A stretch of DNA of 64,000 nucleotides from JBAOHV01 sp964450685 (GTDB lineage: Bacteria > Actinomycetota > Acidimicrobiia > Acidimicrobiales > Microtrichaceae), in the NCBI GenBank assembly GCA_964450685.1, contig CAYVDN010000001.1, positions 62,001 to 126,000 on the forward strand. The letters are read 5' to 3'. The translations under genes and the position numbers were made by a program. The notes beneath the pieces were generated by a model. The model searched no databases. It saw only the letters and a program-made list of their open reading frames with translations, and was not told the DNA's origin. Every line of letters begins with the position of its first letter. Position 1 is the stretch's first letter. Positions 7,192-15,143 of the stretch are shown piece after piece.

Positions 7192-8655
7192 ATGGCCGAC
7201 GACGACGCGCCGGAGCTGGCGGACAAGACCCCGGCTCCGGTCACCCCACCGACCCGCCGCACGCGTTCTGCGACGAAACCCACCGCCGCGAAGGCTTCTG
7301 CACCCAAGAAGGCTGCGGCCACGAAGAAGTCGGTAGCCAAGAAGGCCCCGGCCGGGAAGAAACCGGCGGCCAAGAAAGCTCCAGCCAAGAGGCCGGCGGC
7401 CAAGAAGGCTTCCGCGAAGGTGGCGCCAGCGAAGAAGGCCCCCGCGAAGGCGTTGCCAGCTACGAAGGTGGCTGACTCGTCCTCGCCGTCTCCGGATGTA
7501 CGGGCGATGGTCGTGTCGGTCACCGAGGACCTGCTCAACGGGCTGGCGCTGGTGTTGGTCGGCGACGGGATAGCGCTCGACCCGCTCGACACCTCGGTCG
7601 CGTTGCCCGGCATGGGAGAGGTCGATGTCCGGGTTGCGCTCACCATCACAGGTGGCTCGGTCATGCCCTCCGCCGAGGACGGTGGACGACTGAGGGTGGT
7701 GGCCACCGCCAGCGGAGACGTGTCTGCTCGCTCGGTCGCTTTCACAAGCGGACCCGAGGATGTGCCGACCAGCGTGATGGGTGTTCCAACCCCACCGGCG
7801 CCGATACCCGTCAGGGTCGAGGCACTTGTCCGACCCGTTTTCGAGATCAAGCACGACCACAGCGTCGCCGTCGGCCTGGACCTGGACGGGGCGACCCTGG
7901 TGTCGCTCGGGGTCGATGACGCTGCGCCTGTCCCCGATGGTGTCGACGAGGGTGCATGGCAGGGGATGCTCACGGTTTTCGGGATGCTTTTCGGCGCCCT
8001 CGGCGCCGGCCTGTGGGACGCGCTTGCCGAACATGTGGGCACCGCTGGAGCGGACCTGCCCGCCGACGTCGGCAACTCGCTGGTGCAGCTGGGTGTGCTG
8101 CCAGGTCCGGGTGAGATCAACGTCGGGTCGGGTCTGGTGACGCTCGCGCTTGCCGGGGACGGCACCGTCAAAGGAAAGGCGCTACCGGTCCCGGTGGCAG
8201 GAGGTCGGCTCGGGGTCGGACTCGCCTCGTCGGTCGTCGATCGACTCGCACAGCTGCTGCTGGTTCGCATGGCCGGCGACCTTCCGGTGCCGTTCGAACT
8301 GGAGGTAGACCTCGGCGAGCAGCAGGTGGCCGGTCGGCTCCGCCAGCCGCGCCTGCTGCCGGACCTGCTCCCGGATCTGCGGTCGGCGTTGCGGACGGAG
8401 GTCAGGACCCGGCTGGTCCGCGGCCGCCTCGAGCTCTCAGTGGAGTCGGCGTGGGTCGAGCTCCCCTCGGTACTCCCACCGCTGTTCAACCAGGTGTCGA
8501 AGCGACTCGGCTCGCTCGTCTCGCTCGCACCCATCCGCATGCGGTTCCCCGCGACCATCGAAGCGCCGCTGCCCGAGGGCGAGAAGCTCCCCGTGCGAGT
8601 CGATGACCTGCGTGTGACCCAGGACGGCATCGGCGTAGTCCTGTCACTCGCGTGA
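7192..8655 (+). CDS. Hypothetical protein with histone-H1-like Lys/Ala N-terminal tail
   Basis: A 487-residue protein with two clearly different parts. Residues about 20-92 are a low-complexity Ala/Lys/Pro tail of repeated (P)AAKK and APAKK units, like the C-terminal tails of histone H1 or mycobacterial HupB. The remaining about 395 residues are acidic-to-neutral, rich in Val/Leu/Gly/Pro beta-strand patterns with an amphipathic stretch (SSVVDRLAQLLLVRMAGDLP), loosely recalling lipid-binding TULIP/SMP-like folds; that likeness is weak. It has no signal peptide. It overlaps the downstream phosphatase by 4 bases, implying coupled translation. Confidence 0.7.
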   Translation: MADDDAPELADKTPAPVTPPTRRTRSATKPTAAKASAPKKAAATKKSVAKKAPAGKKPAAKKAPAKRPAAKKASAKVAPAKKAPAKALPATKVADSSSPSPDVRAMVVSVTEDLLNGLALVLVGDGIALDPLDTSVALPGMGEVDVRVALTITGGSVMPSAEDGGRLRVVATASGDVSARSVAFTSGPEDVPTSVMGVPTPPAPIPVRVEALVRPVFEIKHDHSVAVGLDLDGATLVSLGVDDAAPVPDGVDEGAWQGMLTVFGMLFGALGAGLWDALAEHVGTAGADLPADVGNSLVQLGVLPGPGEINVGSGLVTLALAGDGTVKGKALPVPVAGGRLGVGLASSVVDRLAQLLLVRMAGDLPVPFELEVDLGEQQVAGRLRQPRLLPDLLPDLRSALRTEVRTRLVRGRLELSVESAWVELPSVLPPLFNQVSKRLGSLVSLAPIRMRFPATIEAPLPEGEKLPVRVDDLRVTQDGIGVVLSLA

Positions 8656-9422
8656 CGATGCCCAGCGCCGAGCTACGCCCACGCCTGGCACGCGAGGGGA
8701 TCTTCAACGTCCGTGATCTCGGCGGTACCCCGGTCGCCGACGGGCGCCGCGTCGTATCCGGCCGGCTCGTGCGCGCCGATGCGTTGCACCGTGCCAGGGG
8801 TACGGCGGAGGACCTGCGCAGGTACGGCGTGACCCGCGTGCTCGATCTCCGTGACCAACGTGAGAGGGACGAGGACGGGGTGCTCGAATCCCCGGGCATC
8901 GAAGTGCTCCATCTCCCCGTGCTGGACCCGACGTTCGAGTGGGTCGACGACAGCCACGACGACCTCGGCACACTCCTTGCGCATCGCTACCAGGTGATCC
9001 TGGAGTCGTTCCCTGGTCGCTTCGCTGATGCCGTGGGCGCGGTCACCGAAGTTGTCGTCGACGACCGGGCTGGCGCCGTCGCTTTCCATTGCGCAGTCGG
9101 CAAGGACCGCACAGGCCTTCTGACCGCACTGCTGCTCGGCTCGCTCGGTGCATCGGACGACACCGTCGTGGCTGACTACACACGCTCGTCGGCCGCGGTC
9201 GCAGTGCAGGTCAGCTGGCTGTGGTCGATGGGTCATCCCGCCGGTCAGGTCGACGACGATCACCTGGAGATCGGTCTGTGGTCGGCTCGGCCGGAGACCA
9301 TGCGGCGCACCCTCGACTGGCTGGCCGTCGAGTACGGCGGCAGTGCGCCCTACCTGCGTGAGGCAGGGGTCGAGGACGAACAGATCGACGCGCTACGCCG
9401 AGCGTTGCTCGTCGAGAGCTGA
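8652..9422 (+). CDS. Tyrosine-protein phosphatase (PtpB/Tyr_phosphatase_3 type)
   Basis: A 256-residue phosphatase. The N-terminal FNVRDLGGTP motif (18-27) is diagnostic of the PtpB-like family, and the C-x5-R loop HCAVGKDRTG places catalytic Cys147 and Arg153. Members remove phosphate from Tyr and sometimes Ser/Thr or phosphoinositides. The start is either GTG 8652 (overlapping the upstream stop as GTGA) or ATG 8658; the first gives translational coupling. No lid insertion as in secreted mycobacterial PtpB is obvious. Confidence 0.85.
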   Translation: MTMPSAELRPRLAREGIFNVRDLGGTPVADGRRVVSGRLVRADALHRARGTAEDLRRYGVTRVLDLRDQRERDEDGVLESPGIEVLHLPVLDPTFEWVDDSHDDLGTLLAHRYQVILESFPGRFADAVGAVTEVVVDDRAGAVAFHCAVGKDRTGLLTALLLGSLGASDDTVVADYTRSSAAVAVQVSWLWSMGHPAGQVDDDHLEIGLWSARPETMRRTLDWLAVEYGGSAPYLREAGVEDEQIDALRRALLVES

Positions 9423-9458
9423 ACGACGCCCGCTCCTGGAAGCGGCGATGGACAGGAG

Positions 9459-12400
9459 ATGGCAGCCATGGGAACCGCCGACCGAGTAATCGCTCCGGAG
9501 TTGGCGATGGTGAACGCCGCCGTGTGCGACCCGACGGTGACAGGGTTCGCCCGGGAACCGATGCGTCCACTCCTCGTGCCGTACCCGGACGAAGCGACCG
9601 CGCGCACCGACGATCCGAGCTCATCACCGTGGTGGCTGTCGCTCGACGGGACATGGCAGGTGCGGTTCTTCGACCGCCTGGCGGACGTTCCCTCCGATGT
9701 TCTCGGCAGTGACATTCCAGGCGATTGGGAGCACATCGACGTACCGGGATCGTGGACCACTCAGCGTGACTCGATGGGGGAGCGGTTCGTCGCCCCGCAC
9801 TACACGAACGTGATCATGCCCTTCGACGCAGAGCCGCCGTCGGTACCCGAGCAGAACCCAGTGGGGGTTCACCGTCGCGTAGTGACCGTTCCACGCTCTT
9901 GGTCCGGTCGCCGGGTGGTTCTGCGCGTGGGGGCGGCGGAGTCCGTCGTCGGGGCCTACATCGACGGTCGCTGCGTCGGAGTGGGAACCGACAGCCGACT
10001 GCCCAACGAGTTCGACATCACCGAGCACGTCAGGGCCGGGCGCCGATCGACGATCGTCCTAGTCGTCGTGCGGTGGTCGGCGGCAACCTGGATCGAGGAC
10101 CAGGACCAGTGGTGGCACGGCGGACTGCAGCGGAGCGTCACCCTCCACTGCACTGCTGCGAGCAGGTTGTCGACCGTCAAGGCGCTACCCGGGCTCGAGT
10201 CGATGGACCCGGCGACCGGTTCCACGGGCACCCTGGACCTGGAGGTAGCCGTGGACGGCCCTGCCCGGCGCGAACGCGGCTGGAGGGTGCAGGCGAGTGT
10301 GGAGCCAATCGGTGGCCGCCGCCGTTCACCGCTCGCACCGACCGCCGAGATGGATGTGGCCGTGTGGAACCAGGACACCGAAGGCGACCAGCTGCTCTCA
10401 GCCATGTTCACCGAACCGGGCATCGTCCGCACACGCCTGGAGGTCCCCGGCGTCCAGCCGTGGAACCACGAGACTCCAGTGCGCTACCGGGTGCTGATCC
10501 GTCTGATCGACCCGTCCGGTGAGCTCGTCGAGGTGGCGTCGCTGAGAACGGGTTTCCGCTCGCTCGAGATCGCCGACAACGAGCTGCGCATCAACGGTCG
10601 TGCTGTGCTGATTCACGGCGTGAACCTGCACGAACACGACCCCTCCCGTGGTAGGGCCGTCGGCTCGGAGCTCACCCGGACGGACCTTCTGCTCATGAAG
10701 GCCCACAACCTGAACGCCGTGCGCGCTGCTCACTACCCACACGACGAGCACCTGGCCGAGTTGTGCGACGAACTGGGCCTGTACCTGGTCGACGAAGCGA
10801 ACGTCGAGAGCCACGGCCGTCAGGCGTCGTTGTGCAACGACCCCCGCTACGTCCACCCGATCGTGGAACGTGTGGAACGGATGGTGCGACGGGACCAGCA
10901 TCATCCATCGATCATCATGTGGTCGCTCGGCAACGAGTCGGGTGACGGTGCAGCTCATGCCGCGGCGGCGGCCTGGGTGCGTCACCACGACCCCACCCGG
11001 CCGTTGCACTACGAGGGTCCGCTGATGCACGACCTGTACGCCGCGGCGCCAGTCACCGACGTGGTGTGCCCCATGTACTCCGAGATCGACGACATCGTCG
11101 CGTGGGCGCGCTCAGGTCGCGACCCCCGACGTCCGCTGATCATGTGCGAGTACTCCCACGCGATGGGCAACTCCAACGGGTCCCTCGCCGACTACTGGGA
11201 CGCGTTCGAGTCGACACACGGACTCCAGGGAGGGTTCATCTGGGAGTGGCTCGACCACGGCCTCGAACGCGACCCCGTCGACGGGGTGCCGGTGGGACCG
11301 GGCCCGACGGGTCTGACCTCGTGGGGTTACGGCGGTGACTTCGGCGAATACCCCCACGACTCGAACTTCGTCTGCGACGGGCTCGTGTCGCCGGACCGGT
11401 TGCCGCATCCGGCGATGGCAGAGGTCCGCCACCTCGGCCGTCCGCTCAGTGCGGAGTGGGCCGATGGCCGCCAGCGCCGACTGCGGATCACGAACCGCCG
11501 GTGGTTCACCGGTATCGACGACATCCGAGCGGAATGGAGGCTCCGCGTCGACGGCGAGGTGATCGATCGTGGCGCCTTGGAGCTACCCGCGATCCCCAGC
11601 CGCAGCGATGCAGTCGTGGCGCTGCCCGCGAAGGTGCCCCGCGTTGCGGACGGGGCCGAGGTCCACCTGGACGTCGCGTGGTACTCCCGCAGCTCGACCC
11701 CCTGGGCGCGCGCCGGAACCGAACTGGCGGTGGACCAGCTCGTCGTCGACCCGCCTCGTTCCACCCGCCGCACAACGGCTGGGATCGTCTCACCTGCCGA
11801 GGCGCTCGACATCCCTGCACTGCCGTGGCGGCCGACGATCTTCCGTGCGCTGACCGACAACGACGGGCTGAAGCAGGGTTGGGTCAGTGGCTGGCTCGGA
11901 AACTACGACAGGTGGATCACCCAGCAGGGCCTCGATCGGAGCGTCTGGTCGGCCGGCCCGACCCGCAGCCGGCACGCGGGTGATTCCGTCGTGCTCACCG
12001 GTGCGGGAGACCTGCAACCCGCAGGCGAGGTCCCCCCGGTTGAAGTCCGGCACCGGACGACCAGCCGCGCAGACGGCTGGACACAGGTCGAGATCACCTT
12101 CCGTCTGCCGGGCGGCCTCGCCGATCCCCCACGAGTGGGCACCGAATGGACGCTGCCGGGCACGTTCGAGCAGGTCGAGTGGCTCGGGGACGGACCGCAC
12201 GAGAACTATCCGGATCGCCGGGCTGCGGCGCTCGTCGCACGGCACCGCTCGACAATCGACGACATGTACCAGGACTACGTCGTGCCCCAGGAGCACGGGC
12301 ACCGCTGTTCGGTCCGATGGTTGGCGCTCTGCCAGGCGGGCCGACAGGGACCTGGCATCTTGGTGGTGGCGGACACCGATGCTGGAACGGGCACGATCGG

Positions 12401-12671
12401 CATGGCCGTGCGCCGACACTCGGACGCGGAGCTGTGGTCCACGAACCACACCGACGAACTCGCACGCCTGGCCGACGGACGCCAGCGCTGCACCTTCATG
12501 TACCTGGATGTCGCCACGAGAGGGCTGGGAACAGCGTCCTGCGGGCCTGACGCGCTCGACCCCTACCGGATCCCGGCAGGAAAGCACGTGTTGTCGGTGT
12601 GGGTCAGGTTGTTCGATCCGCGCAAGGAGGATCCGGGGGAGCTGGCGGCTCGGGTGCGTCACCGATCGTGA
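9459..12671 (+). CDS. lacZ: Beta-galactosidase, glycoside hydrolase family 2
   Basis: A 1070-residue enzyme of full LacZ length. The order is a sugar-binding jelly roll (about 60-230), immunoglobulin-like domain, TIM barrel (about 385-660) and a C-terminal beta-gal small-chain domain with DNDGLKQGW. The acid/base Glu493 is in SLGNESGDG, and the nucleophile Glu564 is in MCEYSHAMGNSNG; GVNLHEHDP opens the barrel. It hydrolyses beta-D-galactosides in the cytosol, as there is no signal peptide. Its stop overlaps the galM GTG, so lactose or galactoside cleavage is coupled to mutarotation. No sugar transporter or LacI-type regulator is adjacent. Confidence 0.93.
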   Translation: MAAMGTADRVIAPELAMVNAAVCDPTVTGFAREPMRPLLVPYPDEATARTDDPSSSPWWLSLDGTWQVRFFDRLADVPSDVLGSDIPGDWEHIDVPGSWTTQRDSMGERFVAPHYTNVIMPFDAEPPSVPEQNPVGVHRRVVTVPRSWSGRRVVLRVGAAESVVGAYIDGRCVGVGTDSRLPNEFDITEHVRAGRRSTIVLVVVRWSAATWIEDQDQWWHGGLQRSVTLHCTAASRLSTVKALPGLESMDPATGSTGTLDLEVAVDGPARRERGWRVQASVEPIGGRRRSPLAPTAEMDVAVWNQDTEGDQLLSAMFTEPGIVRTRLEVPGVQPWNHETPVRYRVLIRLIDPSGELVEVASLRTGFRSLEIADNELRINGRAVLIHGVNLHEHDPSRGRAVGSELTRTDLLLMKAHNLNAVRAAHYPHDEHLAELCDELGLYLVDEANVESHGRQASLCNDPRYVHPIVERVERMVRRDQHHPSIIMWSLGNESGDGAAHAAAAAWVRHHDPTRPLHYEGPLMHDLYAAAPVTDVVCPMYSEIDDIVAWARSGRDPRRPLIMCEYSHAMGNSNGSLADYWDAFESTHGLQGGFIWEWLDHGLERDPVDGVPVGPGPTGLTSWGYGGDFGEYPHDSNFVCDGLVSPDRLPHPAMAEVRHLGRPLSAEWADGRQRRLRITNRRWFTGIDDIRAEWRLRVDGEVIDRGALELPAIPSRSDAVVALPAKVPRVADGAEVHLDVAWYSRSSTPWARAGTELAVDQLVVDPPRSTRRTTAGIVSPAEALDIPALPWRPTIFRALTDNDGLKQGWVSGWLGNYDRWITQQGLDRSVWSAGPTRSRHAGDSVVLTGAGDLQPAGEVPPVEVRHRTTSRADGWTQVEITFRLPGGLADPPRVGTEWTLPGTFEQVEWLGDGPHENYPDRRAAALVARHRSTIDDMYQDYVVPQEHGHRCSVRWLALCQAGRQGPGILVVADTDAGTGTIGMAVRRHSDAELWSTNHTDELARLADGRQRCTFMYLDVATRGLGTASCGPDALDPYRIPAGKHVLSVWVRLFDPRKEDPGELAARVRHRS

Positions 12672-13756
12672 ACGGCTCGGTGACCGCATCGATAGTCGGT
12701 GTCCGCGGCGCCGAGGTCGCTGTGCTGGAGGTGGGAGAGCGTCGGCTCGAAGTGCTGGACCACGGCGCCCACCTGGTGGGGCTGTGGGTGCCGGACCGGA
12801 GCGGCAACGTGGACAACATCGTCGTGTCGCTGCGCGACCGCGCCGGTGTGCCCGACGTGGCGGCGTACCGGGACCCACTCCGCAACCCCTATCTGGGCGC
12901 GATCGTCGGCCGCTTCGCCAACCGGATCGCCGGTTCGAGGTTCGTGCTCGACGGGACGGAGCATCGCCTGGCCCCCAACGAGGGTGATAACCAGTTGCAC
13001 GGTGGACCCGGCGGGTTCTCCACCCGGGATTGGGACCTCGGCGTCACAAGCGACGACGACGGTGCCCAGGTCGACCTACGACTGGTCTCGCTCGGTGGCG
13101 ACCAGGGGTTCCCCGGCCGGCTCGAGGTGACCGCCCGGTACCGGCTCGACCTGGACGGAACCCTCACGATCGCGATGACGGCGACCACCGATGCACCCAC
13201 CGTGGTCAACCTGACGAACCACACGTACTGGAACCTGTCGGGTTCGGGCGGGGCGGGCCCACACCAGACGGTCGCGGAGCAGCGGTTGTCGATCGCCGCG
13301 GCCCAGGTCGTCGAGGTGGACGGTGATCTCCTGCCGACAGGCCGACTGATGCCGGTCGGCGGGACGCCCCTGGACCTGACAGACCCGGTCCGTCTCGGCG
13401 ATCTCCTCGAGTCGCCGTTCTTCGCTTCGACCGGAGGGGTTGACCATTGCTGGGTGCTCGACGACCCTGTCGTGGAACGACCGTCGGTGACGCTGGTCGA
13501 CCCCGGAAGCGGCAGGCGGATCCGGGTGTGCACGGACCAGCCGGGAGTGCAGCTCTACACAGCCAACCACGGTGCTGGACCAATGTCGCGCCACACCGCG
13601 GTGTGCCTCGAGACCCAGCACCTGCCGGACTCGCCCAACCAGCCGACGTTCCCTTCGCCGGTGCTGTACCCCGGTCAGACCTACCACCACACCCACGTGG
13701 TCACCCTGGACGTCATCGGCCCGGAGGGTGCAGCCAACTCGGGAGGTCAGCCGTAG
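12668..13756 (+). CDS. galM: Aldose 1-epimerase (galactose mutarotase)
   Basis: A 362-residue cytosolic epimerase converting beta- to alpha-galactose, the form used by galactokinase. Visible motifs are GRFANRIA, NQLHGGPGGF, TNHTYWNLSG with catalytic His185, and CLETQHLPDSPNQPTFP with catalytic base Glu315. GTG 12668 overlaps the lacZ stop (GTGA); the in-frame ATG-like starts upstream lie within lacZ. The last 10 bases overlap the convergent CoA-transferase gene. Confidence 0.92.
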   Translation: MNGSVTASIVGVRGAEVAVLEVGERRLEVLDHGAHLVGLWVPDRSGNVDNIVVSLRDRAGVPDVAAYRDPLRNPYLGAIVGRFANRIAGSRFVLDGTEHRLAPNEGDNQLHGGPGGFSTRDWDLGVTSDDDGAQVDLRLVSLGGDQGFPGRLEVTARYRLDLDGTLTIAMTATTDAPTVVNLTNHTYWNLSGSGGAGPHQTVAEQRLSIAAAQVVEVDGDLLPTGRLMPVGGTPLDLTDPVRLGDLLESPFFASTGGVDHCWVLDDPVVERPSVTLVDPGSGRRIRVCTDQPGVQLYTANHGAGPMSRHTAVCLETQHLPDSPNQPTFPSPVLYPGQTYHHTHVVTLDVIGPEGAANSGGQP

Positions 13757-15051
13757 CGGGCGGCCGCCTCGCGGAGTTCGTCGCGGAAGTCGGGATGGGC
13801 GATCTCCGCCAGAGCAGCAGCACGTTCGCGGACGGTGCGCGCCTTGAGCTCCGCCACACCATGTTCGGTGATGACCCGGTCCACCTGATGCCTGGGCGTC
13901 GTCACCAGCAGGCCGTCGCCGAGGTGGGCGCGGATGCGTGAAACCAGCTCGCCGTCGACGACCGACGTCGACCGCAGACAGAGCAGGGAGTGGTCGTCGG
14001 ACTGCAGTCCGGCTCCCGCCAGGAAGTCCTCGTGGCCGCCTGTGCCCGAGTGCTGGCGACCCCCGATCGTGTCCGCCGCCACCTGGCCGTACAGGTCGAC
14101 TGCCGTGGCACCGTTGATCGACACGAAGTCGTCGTTGTGGGCGATCACGTCGCCTGAGTTCACCACGTCGACCGGAAGGAAGCGCACCGACTCGTTGCCG
14201 TCGAGCCAGTCGTAGAGCTCGCGTGTTCCCGCTGCGAAGGTGGTCACCGAGAACCCGTCGAAGTCCTTTCCCTTGTTGGTGTTGGTCACCTTCCCCGAGC
14301 GCTGGAGCTTCATCAGGCCGGTGGTGAACATCTCGGAGTGGACCCCGTAGCCGCCGCCGTCACCGTCTGCGAGCATCGAGGCGATCAACGACGGGATGGC
14401 CCCGATCCCCGTCTGCAGTGTCGCGCCGTCCGGGATGAACTCGATGGCTCTCTGGGCGATGGCCCGGTCGATGTCGTCCGGTTCGGGGTCGGCCAGGTCG
14501 ACGGGTGCCGAGTCCGTCTCGACGATCACGTCGATCTCATCGAGGTGGAGCCGGTGCGGATGCTCGGGTGGAATACCGAACGTGCGCGGGAAGTTCGGCG
14601 AGTGCTCGACGATCAGCAGCCTGTCCGGGTCCGCTCCAGCGCGGTGGAACTCGTCGACCGTCGCTCCGGCGTGCAGCGAGAACGAGCAGAAGCCATCGGC
14701 ATCGGGAGGTGAGGTGGTGGTTGCCATCACCCTCGGCGCCAGCTGTTCGACTATCGGACCGAACCGGCGGAAGTCCGCCGGCACGTACTGCACGTCCGCG
14801 CCCGAGTCCCGCAGGAATCGCTCGGCGGGTCCGAAGAATCCGCTGCGGTAGTGGACGTTCGGGTGCGTGAACACGGCGTAGAGATCTGTCAGCAGGGCGC
14901 CGAACATCTGGAGGTCGGTCCAGTCGTCGCGCTCGCCCATGGCGTGAAGGAGCCCGCCAGGGTGCGCCGGTCCGAGCCCGATCGCGAAGCGATCATCGGG
15001 ACGTAGCAGCGCTGCGGCTTCGGCAGCCGTGCCAACTCGTCGAGCAGTCAT
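13747..15051 (-). CDS. Acetyl-CoA hydrolase/transferase family (4-hydroxybutyrate CoA-transferase-like)
   Basis: A 434-residue class I CoA-transferase. The catalytic Glu240 in GYGVHSEMFTTG forms the glutamyl-CoA intermediate; GIGAIP (215-220) and the C-terminal SGTGGHEDFLAGA are the usual CoA-site motifs. Members move CoA between acetate, butyrate or 4-hydroxybutyrate, or hydrolyse acetyl-CoA. It is preceded by GGGGAGGGG as a strong ribosome site before ATG 15051. It stands alone, so the physiological acid cannot be inferred. Confidence 0.88.
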   Translation of the reverse strand: MTARRVGTAAEAAALLRPDDRFAIGLGPAHPGGLLHAMGERDDWTDLQMFGALLTDLYAVFTHPNVHYRSGFFGPAERFLRDSGADVQYVPADFRRFGPIVEQLAPRVMATTTSPPDADGFCSFSLHAGATVDEFHRAGADPDRLLIVEHSPNFPRTFGIPPEHPHRLHLDEIDVIVETDSAPVDLADPEPDDIDRAIAQRAIEFIPDGATLQTGIGAIPSLIASMLADGDGGGYGVHSEMFTTGLMKLQRSGKVTNTNKGKDFDGFSVTTFAAGTRELYDWLDGNESVRFLPVDVVNSGDVIAHNDDFVSINGATAVDLYGQVAADTIGGRQHSGTGGHEDFLAGAGLQSDDHSLLCLRSTSVVDGELVSRIRAHLGDGLLVTTPRHQVDRVITEHGVAELKARTVRERAAALAEIAHPDFRDELREAAARYG

Positions 15052-15143
15052 AGTCGTTCCCCTCCCCGGGTAATGCTCCTACAGCGTGTGGGAGGTGACC
15101 GTAGGCGACGGGCGAACGGTGCCGGTGACGGATCCCGGAAGAT

